This document shows positions 9,244 to 17,088 of a stretch of 35,679 nt of DNA, one piece after another. Source of the stretch: Methylomonas lenta. Lineage in GTDB: Bacteria; Pseudomonadota; Gammaproteobacteria; Methylococcales; Methylomonadaceae. The notes under the pieces were generated by a model. That model saw only the letters and a list, made by a program, of their open reading frames with translations. It was not told the DNA's origin and searched no databases. Position numbers and translations under genes: made by a program. The DNA lies in the NCBI RefSeq assembly GCF_001644015.1, contig NZ_LUUI01000002.1, positions 1 to 35,679 of the forward strand, written 5' to 3'. Position 1 is the first letter of the stretch. The number at the start of each line of letters is the position of its first letter.

Positions 9244-9449
9244 TCATGGAAGGGTTGCAGTTTGGAATCCATGCCATTGGATTCAAGCTTCCCGGCGGTT
9301 ATGGCAGAGACATTTAATCTGACAAAGAAATTAGTCCTTGTACCCTTCCGGTAACTTCGACAAACAATGGCCAGCCCAGCGAACCGCCTGTATGTTTTTT
9401 GAGTGACCGCTGTCTTCCAGTCCATCACGATGCGACCAAGGTAACGTCT

Positions 9450-10313
9450 TCAATCACCACGCTCTTTACCCACTAGTTTGGCCTGTTTTTGCTCGGCAGC
9501 ATGGAACTGTTTGGTAATAGTGTCTATATCCACATGCGTAGGCGGCAGCTTCAAGCCCATCTCGTCCATGGTGTCTGCGATAATCTGCGAGATCGCAAGA
9601 TTGCGAAACCACTTGTGGTTGGACGGGATAACGTACCACGGCGCATGGGGCGTGCTGGTCAGTTCCAGGACATCTTCATAGGCTTCGGTGTATTTTGACC
9701 ATAATTCGCGTTCGGAGTAATCCGCATCACTGATTTTCCAGTGTCGGGATGGATCGTCTAGCCGCTGTTTGAAGCGTGCCAATTGTTCCTCGGGACTGAT
9801 ATGCAGGAAAAACTTCAGAATGCGGGTGCCGTTGCAGGTAAGCATTTTTTCAAAATCGTTGATCAAATCGTAGCGTTTTGACCAGATGGATTTTTTTGCC
9901 AGCTTATGTACGCGCACAACCAGTACATCTTCGTAATGCGAACGGTTAAAGATGACTACCTCGCCCCTAGCTGGTGCGCGCTGGTGCGCTCGCCAGAGAA
10001 AATCGTGAGCAGCTTCGTCCTTACTGGGTTGTTTAAAGCCGAACACGGATGTTCCCTGCGGGTTCATGCCACTGAACACATGCCGCACCACACCATCTTT
10101 GCCGGCGGCATCAAGTGCCTGCAATACAATCAGCAGTGACTGATCGCCATCGGCATAAAGCAGATACTGCAGCTTATCCATACGAGCAATATGTTCCTGC
10201 ATGATAGGCATGGCCTTTTCATGTGATTCATGCTGGCCAGTGTAGGACGGATCAACTTTGTTCAGATGAATTTTTTCGCCAGGTTCAACCACGAATTTTT
10301 TACGATAGTTCAT
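9450..10313 (-). CDS. ppk2: Polyphosphate kinase 2 family protein
   Basis: A 287-residue soluble phosphotransferase of the PPK2 family, which uses inorganic polyphosphate to phosphorylate nucleotides (NDP or NMP). The Walker A-like loop DAAGKDG is at 68-74, and the following GMNPQGTSVFGFKQP and the Walker B-like NRSHYEDV at 123-130 are the family signature. FLHISPEEQLARFKQRLDDP and HWKISDADYSER form the lid region. The length fits one-domain enzymes of class I or III; the nucleotide preference is not decidable by eye. AAGGA precedes the ATG at 10313 at good spacing. It lies downstream of the H+-ATPase and the 47-residue membrane peptide on the same strand, a grouping with energy-stress flavour, though an operon is inference. 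Confidence 0.92.
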   Translation of the reverse strand: MNYRKKFVVEPGEKIHLNKVDPSYTGQHESHEKAMPIMQEHIARMDKLQYLLYADGDQSLLIVLQALDAAGKDGVVRHVFSGMNPQGTSVFGFKQPSKDEAAHDFLWRAHQRAPARGEVVIFNRSHYEDVLVVRVHKLAKKSIWSKRYDLINDFEKMLTCNGTRILKFFLHISPEEQLARFKQRLDDPSRHWKISDADYSERELWSKYTEAYEDVLELTSTPHAPWYVIPSNHKWFRNLAISQIIADTMDEMGLKLPPTHVDIDTITKQFHAAEQKQAKLVGKERGD

Positions 10314-10448
10314 GCTTGCGTTTCCTTAATAAGCTGATAAATAGAGTGGCATGTCTTTTTACAAATGAAAGATACATTGACACGCATGGCATGTATTCCG
10401 CTAAGAGCATGAACAAAATCATCCTCTCAGAAGTGTGAACGCTTGATG

Positions 10449-10592
10449 CTACCAAACCACAAAAGTCCAAATGGTCCAAGCCACCACAAAGAGTACCAGA
10501 GCAATTAATGCGATACCGTGTGGTTTCTTGGCATGCTGCATATAGATGTGGCGTTTTTTGATGGGTGCATGCGGAGAGTTTCGAGTGGGCAC
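10449..10592 (-). CDS. 47-residue single-span membrane peptide (unlisted small gene)
   Basis: A short frame with a GTG start at 10592, preceded by AGAGGT seven bases upstream, and a TAG stop at 10449-10451. The peptide has a basic N-terminal half (PIKKRHIY, HAKKPHG) and one hydrophobic span near residues 27-47 rich in Val, Leu, Trp and Phe (IALIALVLFVVAWTIW), ending almost at the membrane. It sits 88 bases downstream of the H+ P-type ATPase and on the same strand, upstream of ppk2. A small subunit of the ATPase, by analogy with KdpF in the Kdp pump, is a possible but unproven role. An overlapping longer frame in another register (10300-10671) looks like a shadow. Confidence 0.6.
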   Translation of the reverse strand: MPTRNSPHAPIKKRHIYMQHAKKPHGIALIALVLFVVAWTIWTFVVW

Positions 10593-10680
10593 TGGTTTTA
10601 CCTCTAAAATTAATGCGTTGAAGAAGATTGAGCAGAGCAGGCAATTCTGTTCTACCTGCCCTACGAAACACTATATGTAC

Positions 10681-13248
10681 TTAAATGGGCCGATTTAGCA
10701 TATCCAAACTTTTTATATGACGCACAGTCCGGAAATCGACAAACCGTTCGGTCATCCGTCGGACAAGCCCCAGCAGGAGCATCCAGACCAGATTGTAAGC
10801 CCAAATCCAGCCGATCAACGTCCAAGAAATAGGCTCGACCAGCCAGCCAAAGCTACACATCAGCACGGCCAGTATCTGAGTAAACAGGATCGCCAGAAAT
10901 AAAGGGGCTGCGGGGAAAGGGCGCTGAAAGAACCAGCGCTCGGTACGCGTGACGAACAGCAGCAAGTGACCACCGGCAACCAGCTGCAAAAACACCAGTG
11001 ATTGTAATTGAGCTTGTGTTGTTAGTCCGAAGTACGCTTGTTCCATTGGATCCGACAACACTTCCATACCGATCAATAGTAAGCCAAACGACTCGACGAT
11101 CGAAAACAAGCCTAGCACTGCCGAAACACTTAGTAGTCGGGGCATTTTCCAACGAATCGGCTTTTCGCTGACCGATGTATTGTCATAGGCGATAGCCATA
11201 ATCGGCACATCATCAAGCAGTGACATAGCGACGATCATGATGGGCGTCAGTGGAGTGAAGCCGAGAAAAATAGTGGATAACACAACCAGGAACATGATAT
11301 CCATGGTCAATGCCACCCGGTAAATGGTGTAGCTGGTAATGCGACCAAAAATCCGTCTTGCTTCGTCGATGGCACTGTTAATCACTGACAAACCGGGGGC
11401 AGTCAGAATCAGGGCCGCCGCACCGCGTGCCGCATCAGTGGCTCCGGAAACAGCTGTACCGCAATCGGCTTGCTTCAGAGCGGGAGCGTCGTTAACGCCA
11501 TCGCCGGTCATTGCCACCAGATGTCCGCGTGATTGCAAGGCCTTGACAATAGCGTATTTGTGTTCAGGAAACACACGAGCGAAGCCGTCCGCTCGTTCAA
11601 TCAGGTCCAAAATTTCCGTTGGCACATTGTTGGGATCCATGTCTTTGGGAAACGCATCCGCCGCCGCAATGATGTTGGTGCCCATACCCAGCTGTCTTGC
11701 CGTTTCGATTGCAATTGCAGTGTCGTCACCGGTAATCATTTTTACCTGTACGCCTTTTTCGCGGGCATTTTCAATGGTCAATTTCGAATCGTCACGCGGC
11801 GGGTCAAACATCGGCAGTATGCCCAATAACGACCAGGTCACTCCATCATCCTCCGAACGCGCAACACCCAGAGCACGCGAACCTTTGGCAGCCAGTGCGG
11901 CAACCGTATCGGTGACTTTCTGTGCAACTTCCGCTGAAGGTTTGGCAAGATCAACAATCGCCTGTGGCGCGCCTTTAGTGACGATAAAGGATTTGCCTGC
12001 CGGGTCGGTGACCTTAGCTGCAGTACGCTTGGTGACCGGATCAAAAGGTACAAACTTGAGTTTGTTCCAGTTGTTGAGGATGTCTTGATTCTTCAGCGCC
12101 GAAATGACCGCAGTATCAATGGCATCCCGATCTTCGATGTTCGACGCCAGCGCTGCAGTCAAAATGCATTCTTGCGCGTCATGGCCCGCGATCAGGATAG
12201 GCTCTGCCAGCGAGAGCTGATTCTTGGTCAGGGTGCCGGTTTTGTCTGAGCAGAGAATGTTGACGCCTGCCATCTCTTCTATGGCCGAAAGTTTGGATAC
12301 AATAGCCTGCTCCTTCGATAAGGATAGCGCCCCAAGCGCCATGGTCATCGAAAAGACTGTCGGCATGGCCACCGGGATTGAGGCAACCAGTAATACCAAT
12401 ACAAACTGCAGGATGCTAAGGGCATCGTTAATCCCCCAATCGTTGGCAACCACAATATCGTGATAAACCCTCACAGCGACCATGATCAGTGCCAGCACGA
12501 CCGCGATAATAATCAGAAAATTGCCAATCTGGAACATAGCCATCTGGGCGTGACTGACCGCTCCTGCTCCGGCAACCAGCTTGGCTGTGCGGCCAAAAAA
12601 GGTATTGGAGCCGGTGCCGATAACCACGCACGTCATCTCGCCTTGTTTAACCACACTACCCGAATAGGCCTCATCACCCACCTTTTTGGTTACCGGCAGC
12701 GATTCACCGGTGAGTGCTGCCTGATCGATGGAGGCATAATCTCCGCTAACCATCCGCACATCGGCGGGAACAATCATGCCCAAACGTATTTTGACGATGT
12801 CACCAGGAACCAGGGTCGTAGCTGTCACTGTTTGCCATTTACCGTCACGCATGGCGGTGGCCTCCAGCGCCAGTCCTTTCTTTAGCTCCGCCAGGGCATT
12901 CGTGGCTTTGCGATCCTGCCACATTTCAAGTCCGACGTTGAACAGCAGCAAAAAGCCGATGATGGCAAAGTCATCCCAATGGCCTATCAATGCAGAAACC
13001 AGCGCTGCCGCCTCTATCATGTAGGCGATAGGTCCCATGAAATGCCCCAGAATTTTGCTTGCCAGGCTTTCCTCTTTTTCTACCAGAGCATTCGGGCCAT
13101 ATTGGGCAAGCCGCTGTTGAGCTTCTGAGCTGCTCAATCCCCGTTCAACTTGCACACCGAGCTGAGCAAGCACCTGCTCGACAGGGATATTCTCAAGGTC
13201 GGCATCCACTGTGCTTTTTGTGCCGGAGGGTTGTTTTTCATTTAACAT
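10681..13248 (-). CDS. Plasma-membrane-type proton-efflux P-type ATPase (P3A)
   Basis: An 855-residue P-type ATPase of the H+-ATPase subfamily, which hydrolyses ATP to move protons out of the cytoplasm. In order: cytoplasmic N-terminus with a cation-ATPase N domain, membrane helices 1-2 (about 70-108), actuator domain with TGES at 180-183, helices 3-4 with PVAMP at 292-296, the phosphorylation site DKTGTLT starting at Asp335, the hinge GDGVNDAPALKQADCGTAV, and C-terminal helices. The absence of CPC or heavy-metal domains argues against metal pumps. The start is placed at the ATG at 13248 because AGAGGA stands seven bases before it; the frame open to 13299 lacks such support. It is first in a minus-strand group with the small membrane peptide and ppk2. 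Confidence 0.92.
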   Translation of the reverse strand: MLNEKQPSGTKSTVDADLENIPVEQVLAQLGVQVERGLSSSEAQQRLAQYGPNALVEKEESLASKILGHFMGPIAYMIEAAALVSALIGHWDDFAIIGFLLLFNVGLEMWQDRKATNALAELKKGLALEATAMRDGKWQTVTATTLVPGDIVKIRLGMIVPADVRMVSGDYASIDQAALTGESLPVTKKVGDEAYSGSVVKQGEMTCVVIGTGSNTFFGRTAKLVAGAGAVSHAQMAMFQIGNFLIIIAVVLALIMVAVRVYHDIVVANDWGINDALSILQFVLVLLVASIPVAMPTVFSMTMALGALSLSKEQAIVSKLSAIEEMAGVNILCSDKTGTLTKNQLSLAEPILIAGHDAQECILTAALASNIEDRDAIDTAVISALKNQDILNNWNKLKFVPFDPVTKRTAAKVTDPAGKSFIVTKGAPQAIVDLAKPSAEVAQKVTDTVAALAAKGSRALGVARSEDDGVTWSLLGILPMFDPPRDDSKLTIENAREKGVQVKMITGDDTAIAIETARQLGMGTNIIAAADAFPKDMDPNNVPTEILDLIERADGFARVFPEHKYAIVKALQSRGHLVAMTGDGVNDAPALKQADCGTAVSGATDAARGAAALILTAPGLSVINSAIDEARRIFGRITSYTIYRVALTMDIMFLVVLSTIFLGFTPLTPIMIVAMSLLDDVPIMAIAYDNTSVSEKPIRWKMPRLLSVSAVLGLFSIVESFGLLLIGMEVLSDPMEQAYFGLTTQAQLQSLVFLQLVAGGHLLLFVTRTERWFFQRPFPAAPLFLAILFTQILAVLMCSFGWLVEPISWTLIGWIWAYNLVWMLLLGLVRRMTERFVDFRTVRHIKSLDMLNRPI

Positions 13249-13715
13249 AGTAAATCCTCTGATAACTGCGTAGTTTGCACCTTGCAGCGTAATTGACATT
13301 TTTGACTGAGACCTAAATGTTAGAATAGCAGTTAAGCAATTATGTGCACATCTAACCTGACAACAAGCTAATAACGACCGAACACAAAACGCTGTGCTGC
13401 TGCCTAGCGTCCCTACTGTGAAATAAAATAGATATGGAACATCTGACGGTCTGAAAACCTGATGCCCGCTTGATTAACGCGAACATCACCTCTTGTCTAT
13501 GCAGTACCCTGGCCGACAAATACGGGCAACAAAAAGATGTTTAATGAGGTGTTTATATGCTTGCAGAAAGATTTTTCTGTGCGCTTTTCATCCCTGTTCC
13601 TGATTAGCAAGCTGCTTCAGCTAATCCCCCTGAAATCCTTTTCGGCAGGGATAGCGCTAGATAACCGCTTCCTCGCGGGTATGACGGACTTATTCGGTAT
13701 AGCTTGAGTAGCTTA
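13249..13715. other. Gene-poor interval upstream of the H+-ATPase
   Basis: The roughly 470 bases between the ATPase start and the end of the glycine-zipper gene must contain the ATPase promoter, but no convincing -35/-10 pair stands out. A 16-codon frame at 13557 (plus strand) has a GAGG before its ATG, but it is too short and unlike any known peptide to be called a gene. Nothing else is recognisable. Confidence 0.4.
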
Positions 13716-14378
13716 CTAATCTGGCTTATTTTTGGGCTTAATATGCATATGCTCGATATGCTCAAAGGTAATATTTCCTACTAAATCACCTAACTTCTTG
13801 CCTATCTTCTCACCGAATTCGCTACCAACATCGTCAAACAAAGCATCGCCAATCATACCCCCAATCATTTTTCCAGCCTCAGCGCCTGCTTTTGCAGTGC
13901 TTTCTTTTTGGACGTCTTCTTTTAAGGGATGCTCAGTTCCGGATTGGTGGAGAAATTTTTTTGCAATTTTACCGCCCTGACGTGCTCCAAAGACTTCACC
14001 TGCCAAGCCCCCAACTTCGGTGCCTATCACCGTCCCAACCGGCCCGAATACCGTACCTATACTACCGCCCACTATTTCCCCCAAACTCTCTCCAGCCAAG
14101 CCTTCAGCCAGACTGGCGCCAAATTCAGCATAATGGCTGGGATGCTTAGCCACATCCAAAGCACTGGATGTTATTGTCTTGGTTTTTTTTTGCCATTGAG
14201 CGGAAACATCGATACATTTTTTCTCGATGATGCCGACTTTGATTGCTAATGTAGAAGCATGCGTTTTAACGCAACCAGGTGGCGCTACACCAGCTTGTGC
14301 GGCGCTTTCCAATGTGTTGTTTTCCGTAGGCTGTTCCGCACTATTCTGGTCGTCTTTAATCATCGGTTCATCTGCCAT
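13716..14378 (-). CDS. Glycine-zipper protein of unknown function
   Basis: A 220-residue protein with a polar N-terminal third (one Cys each near 36 and 55) followed by glycine-zipper repeats. GESLGEIVGGSIGTVFGPVG and VIGTEVGGLAGEVFGARQGG form one block; GKMIGGMIGDALFDDVGSEFG and GKKLGDLVG form another. Such GxxxG patterns pack helices in or near membranes and occur in surface antigens, bacteriocin-like peptides and membrane-pore proteins. There is no signal peptide, and the hydrophobic blocks are broken by charged residues, so true membrane insertion is uncertain. The C-terminus is basic and His-rich (HIEHMHIKPKNK). The ATG at 14378 has no strong ribosome binding site. I do not recognise a specific family. 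Confidence 0.65.
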   Translation of the reverse strand: MADEPMIKDDQNSAEQPTENNTLESAAQAGVAPPGCVKTHASTLAIKVGIIEKKCIDVSAQWQKKTKTITSSALDVAKHPSHYAEFGASLAEGLAGESLGEIVGGSIGTVFGPVGTVIGTEVGGLAGEVFGARQGGKIAKKFLHQSGTEHPLKEDVQKESTAKAGAEAGKMIGGMIGDALFDDVGSEFGEKIGKKLGDLVGNITFEHIEHMHIKPKNKPD

Positions 14379-14480
14379 AGTTTTAACAGAAGGATTTAAA
14401 AAATATATTGATGCTAGCGTTTCCTAACGACATAGGATTGAAATGCTTAAATAATCCCAGACGCTGCTCTCAATAGCTTA

Positions 14481-14516
14481 TCAAAATTTAGTCTTTCCTA
14501 ACCAAAATACGTCAGC
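14481..14516. repeat. Dispersed repeat family B, copy 2
   Basis: Matches 3994-4036 over TCAAAATTTAGTCTT, CCTAAC and AAAATACGTCAGC, with seven fewer bases in the middle. It ends 17 bases before the left boundary of the duplicated spy segment, so it may mark where that segment was inserted. Confidence 0.65.
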
Positions 14517-14540
14517 TGCAACATCAGAAAATCTACCGGG

Positions 14541-14603
14541 CTGATTCATTTAGTCTATGGCGCAGGTTACCACTATGACAGACAGCCGGTGGATCATGAT
14601 TAA
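14541..14603 (+). pseudogene. Relic of the baeR 3' end
   Basis: The last 20 codons and stop of baeR, reading LIHLVYGAGYHYDRQPVDHD, against [20 protein letters not shown] in the intact gene. No start or upstream domain accompanies it, so it cannot be expressed as a regulator. It was carried along when the spy-like gene was copied. Confidence 0.88.
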
Positions 14604-14716
14604 CTTGCACAATCTTTCCTTAATTACTCCCTATTGTTTGCGATATTCATTGTTAAAGTAGATCTCGAAAACGGAGAAAAGCCGTTTCCAATTCCCTAAC
14701 TAATCAGAGATATATC

Positions 14717-15058
14717 ATGAACAAAAAAATCATCACCATCGCACTGGCTTTAGCGCTGCCTTTTGCTGTTTTCGCATTTCCTGGTGGTCAGGACGGCGAT
14801 CATATCCAAGGCCATAAAGGCGACAGAGTTGAACGGCTCACTAAGGAATTGAATTTAACGCCTGAGCAAACAAGCCAATTAACTCAGGTTTTTCAAGAAG
14901 AGCAGGCTAAACGCGAGGCGATACGCAAGGAAACCGATCAACGCCTGCAAACTGTTTTAACCCCTGAACAAATGACGAAGTTTGAAGAACTGAAAAAACA
15001 ACGCCACGAAAAATGGCAAAAACGCCATCAAGAAAAAAAGGATAAATCAGCCAAATAA
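14717..15058 (+). CDS. Spy/CpxP-like periplasmic LTXXQ protein (copy 2)
   Basis: The 113-residue duplicate of the gene at 6505, with the same signal peptide, the same two LTXXQ motifs (47-51 and 81-85) and the same charged helical C-terminus. Differences are L16F, F30I, D67E and M108K, all mild, and no stop or frameshift has appeared. That pattern suggests it is still functional or was copied recently. The leader was copied with it, so it may answer to the same regulator as copy 1 despite being 8 kb from baeR. A CAGAGA element precedes the ATG in place of GAGAG. Confidence 0.87.
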   Translation: MNKKIITIALALALPFAVFAFPGGQDGDHIQGHKGDRVERLTKELNLTPEQTSQLTQVFQEEQAKREAIRKETDQRLQTVLTPEQMTKFEELKKQRHEKWQKRHQEKKDKSAK

Positions 15059-15109
15059 ATTCAGCCCAGGTACCCAGCGTAATCGGAGGTATGCAAACCA
15101 CTTGCTTGC

Positions 15110-15135
15110 GTACGATTACGCTGAGCTAATCGTAC
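15110..15135. repeat. Palindrome with CTACGGCCCT tail, copy 1
   Basis: Nine-base perfect arms (15110-15118 and 15127-15135) around an 8-base loop, followed at once by CTACGGCCCT. The same arrangement of hairpin plus tail is found at 34083-34108 with altered arm bases, so the two are members of one small repeat family. Confidence 0.6.
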
Positions 15136-15155
15136 CTACGGCCCTAGTGAAAACG

Positions 15156-15228
15156 GGTGTTTCCGGCAAACCTTCTGCGCCGGAAACACTTGCCCTTGCT
15201 AACGCCGGGCAAGCTTATTCCGGCCTAC
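15156..15228. repeat. Dispersed palindromic repeat family A, copy 2
   Basis: Contains GTGTTTCCGGCAAA and its mirror GCGCCGGAAACAC, then AAGCTTATTCCGGCCTA. It is related to 4041-4138 and 21259-21292. It lies between the converging spy copy 2 and the DUF4145 gene. Confidence 0.65.
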
Positions 15229-15246
15229 ATGGCTTTGAATGCATGT

Positions 15247-15990
15247 TCAATTTCCATCCCTTTCATTGATATGTTTTTGGGTTTCTTCCGGAATAACGTC
15301 AGAATACAAAAGATCAAGCTCTTTAGGCTTAGAAATCATCTCGTCAGCAATAAAGTTAAGTACATGGAAGAGCTTCAACGCTATGTCACGGCCATCTTCA
15401 AGATCGATCTGCCCGGGATGTACTGCGTTATTACCGACCACACGAAGTAAGTCCAATGCTTTTTGGATTTTAGGGCTTAGCCCTTCGGCGACAAGCTCTT
15501 TTATATCGTTATTGATATTTTTTCCAGATTTTCCTAGTTGCTTAAGTAGCAACTGAAGGGCTAGTCTCAATAACGCTGTAGCTCCTTTAGGTGAGTCGAT
15601 AACGATCGTTGAGGCTTCGATATATAGGTTTTGAATCTCTTGCTCCATATCTTGATTAGGCGGAGCAACGGCCGTTTGCTTTGGATAAACAATTTCTTGA
15701 CTTACCCAAAGTGAAATCTTGCTACATGATGAACATGTTGCGACAGAAAATCCTACGGGGACAAACTCGGACATATGGCGATTATTCGTTGCTTCTACAC
15801 GGTCAATAAAAGCTGCAATAGCTTCCTGCTGGTGACTGTGTATTTTGGTTCTGTATTCATAAAAAACATGATTAAGAATCTTGTTCGCTGCATCGCTGGA
15901 AGTATTAATATCAAACCATGTTTGATTAGATAATACCTGACAATGCGGGCATTGAAATTTTTCACCCCTGAATTTTGGGCTTAAATCCAA
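15247..15990 (-). CDS. DUF4145 domain protein with zinc-ribbon-like N-terminus
   Basis: A 247-residue protein. The N-terminus has CPHC at about 14-17 and a second CSSC near 86-89, consistent with a bound zinc. The C-terminal half is the DUF4145 domain, recognised by EASTIVIDSPKGATALLRLALQ, GKNINNDIKELV, GLSPKIQKALD and VVGNNAVHPGQIDL. DUF4145 occurs alone or fused to restriction-type nucleases and is suspected to take part in defence or nucleic-acid binding, but its function is not settled. The start is a TTG at 15990, supported by TAGGAG seven to eight bases upstream and by the zinc-ribbon position. It stands alone, bounded by repeats on both sides. Confidence 0.82.
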   Translation of the reverse strand: MDLSPKFRGEKFQCPHCQVLSNQTWFDINTSSDAANKILNHVFYEYRTKIHSHQQEAIAAFIDRVEATNNRHMSEFVPVGFSVATCSSCSKISLWVSQEIVYPKQTAVAPPNQDMEQEIQNLYIEASTIVIDSPKGATALLRLALQLLLKQLGKSGKNINNDIKELVAEGLSPKIQKALDLLRVVGNNAVHPGQIDLEDGRDIALKLFHVLNFIADEMISKPKELDLLYSDVIPEETQKHINERDGN

Positions 15991-16115
15991 AATAAAACTC
16001 CTATATTATTGAGCACATAACTATATTTAGACGTCCTAAATGACGTAAAACATTGCGTCACAAAGTTGCCTAATCCTTTTTTAAAATTTAAATGCATCGG
16101 AAATTCAGTGGGTTG

Positions 16116-16154
16116 TTAAAATTCAGTCTTTCCTCAAAAACGCAAAATACGTCA
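16116..16154. repeat. Dispersed repeat family B, copy 3
   Basis: Matches the other two copies over TTAAAATTCAGTCTTTCCT and CAAAATACGTCA, with some drift. It lies in the gap between the DUF4145 gene and the aldo/keto reductase terminator. Confidence 0.55.
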
Positions 16155-16167
16155 ATTAGCCCACCCG

Positions 16168-16188
16168 AAAACCCGCCAGAATTGCGGG
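16168..16188 (-). terminator. Probable intrinsic terminator of the aldo/keto reductase gene
   Basis: Read on the minus strand, a 5-bp CCCGC/GCGGG stem with a 7-base loop is followed by TTTT, about 30 bases past the reductase stop. The stem is short, so efficiency may be modest. Confidence 0.5.
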
Positions 16189-16218
16189 ATCAAGTACAGA
16201 CAATATCCGTTTGAAGCA

Positions 16219-17070
16219 TTATAACCCTAACAACTCCCCTATAGCTTTGCATTCATCCGGCGTCAATTCAAATTCAAAAATCGCCAAATCCTGCTGCATA
16301 TGAGCAGCCGAAGTGGTGCCGGTCAATGGTACGATATCCATCTGGGATAAATAGCGAAAAAATACTTGTGCTGACGTGCGTCGATATTGTGTCGCCAGTT
16401 TTTTTACCACGCTATCCGCCAGAATCCCCGGATTAGCGGTTAGCGTCCAAAAGCTTTGATAAATGACCTTATGCTGACGGCAGAAATTGCGCAGTTCGGC
16501 ATCGTAACCGGTGTCGGCATAAAAACGATTCTGGATCACGGCAGGTTTAACTTTGGCCGCATCGTATAAAAACTGAAATACCGCTGGATCGTAACAATTA
16601 CTAATGCCCAGCTGTTTTGCGCCACCGATTTCAACAATAGCTTCCATAGCCCGCCACACCTGCAGCAGTTGCTGTTTATCCGGCAATGGCGAATGCAATA
16701 TCAATCCATCCAGATAATCGGTTTGTAGGTTTTTTAATGAGGTTTCAAAGGATTGTGCTACCTGTTCGCTGAGGCTGGCATGGGCATCGTAAGGAATTTG
16801 CAGTGGATCTTGACCATTTAGAGGGGTAAATTTGCTTTGCAGATAAATTTGTTCGCGGCTCAAACCCAATTCATAGCTGGCTAGCATGGCCTCCCCTACC
16901 CCCGGCTCGTAATAATGTTTGGGTTGGCAAGCGGTATCGATGCCACGAAACCCTGCCGCCAGCGCCTGTTCAACCAAAACAGCTGTGCGTTCCTTCTTCC
17001 AGGCGGTACCGTAAAGTATGCGCGGCATACGTACACCTTGAGCAGTTGTCAAAAAATGATCAGTAGACAT
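16219..17070 (-). CDS. Aldo/keto reductase
   Basis: A 283-residue NAD(P)H-dependent oxidoreductase with the TIM-barrel pattern of the AKR superfamily. The catalytic tetrad can be placed at Asp45 (RGIDTA), Tyr53 or 54 (KHYYEPGVGEAM), the Lys in LQSKFTP and the His in LDGLILHSPLP. GISNCYD and the IVPLTGTTSAAHM cofactor loop are also typical. The start is the ATG at 17070 with TTGGAG just before it; an upstream TTG at 17082 would place the ribosome binding site inside the gene. Physiological substrate is unknown. It is on the same strand as, and 18 bases after, the Uma2 gene, which suggests shared transcription. Confidence 0.88.
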   Translation of the reverse strand: MSTDHFLTTAQGVRMPRILYGTAWKKERTAVLVEQALAAGFRGIDTACQPKHYYEPGVGEAMLASYELGLSREQIYLQSKFTPLNGQDPLQIPYDAHASLSEQVAQSFETSLKNLQTDYLDGLILHSPLPDKQQLLQVWRAMEAIVEIGGAKQLGISNCYDPAVFQFLYDAAKVKPAVIQNRFYADTGYDAELRNFCRQHKVIYQSFWTLTANPGILADSVVKKLATQYRRTSAQVFFRYLSQMDIVPLTGTTSAAHMQQDLAIFEFELTPDECKAIGELLGL

Positions 17071-17088
17071 AGTTGGCTCCAAGATTTG

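Larger units (their letters stand above)
14379..14716. other. Intergenic region upstream of the second spy copy
   Basis: About 340 bases between the divergent glycine-zipper gene and the second spy-like gene. It holds a copy of repeat family B (14481-14516) and the left end of the duplicated segment (from about 14534), including the baeR relic and the spy leader. Any promoter of the glycine-zipper gene would lie near 14379-14470, but none is obvious. Confidence 0.5.
14534..15065. repeat. Segmental duplication, copy 2 (baeR tail plus spy-like gene)
   Basis: A direct copy of 6321-6853. The coding part is almost unchanged, while the leader between the baeR relic and the ATG has collected more substitutions. 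The left end falls inside baeR coding sequence, which shows that this copy derives from the baeSR locus and not the reverse. The intervening 8 kb is unrelated, so this is a dispersed and not a tandem duplication. Confidence 0.9.

Noticed and set aside
9216-9428. 70-residue minus-strand frame in the gap between ppk2 and SulP
   Set aside because: Runs through the inverted repeat, has no ribosome binding site and no recognisable domain.
10300-10671. 123-residue minus-strand frame overlapping ppk2 start and the small peptide
   Set aside because: Different register, no ribosome binding site, low-complexity Cys/His/Leu mix; the 47-residue peptide explains the region better.
11339-12088. 249-residue frame on the plus strand opposite the H+-ATPase gene
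   Set aside because: Composition of an antisense shadow; the minus-strand ATPase has all family motifs through this stretch.
13557-13607. 16-codon frame with GAGG-like ribosome binding site (starting MLAERFFC)
   Set aside because: Too short, no homology that I recognise, in a gap with no conserved neighbours; chance is sufficient.
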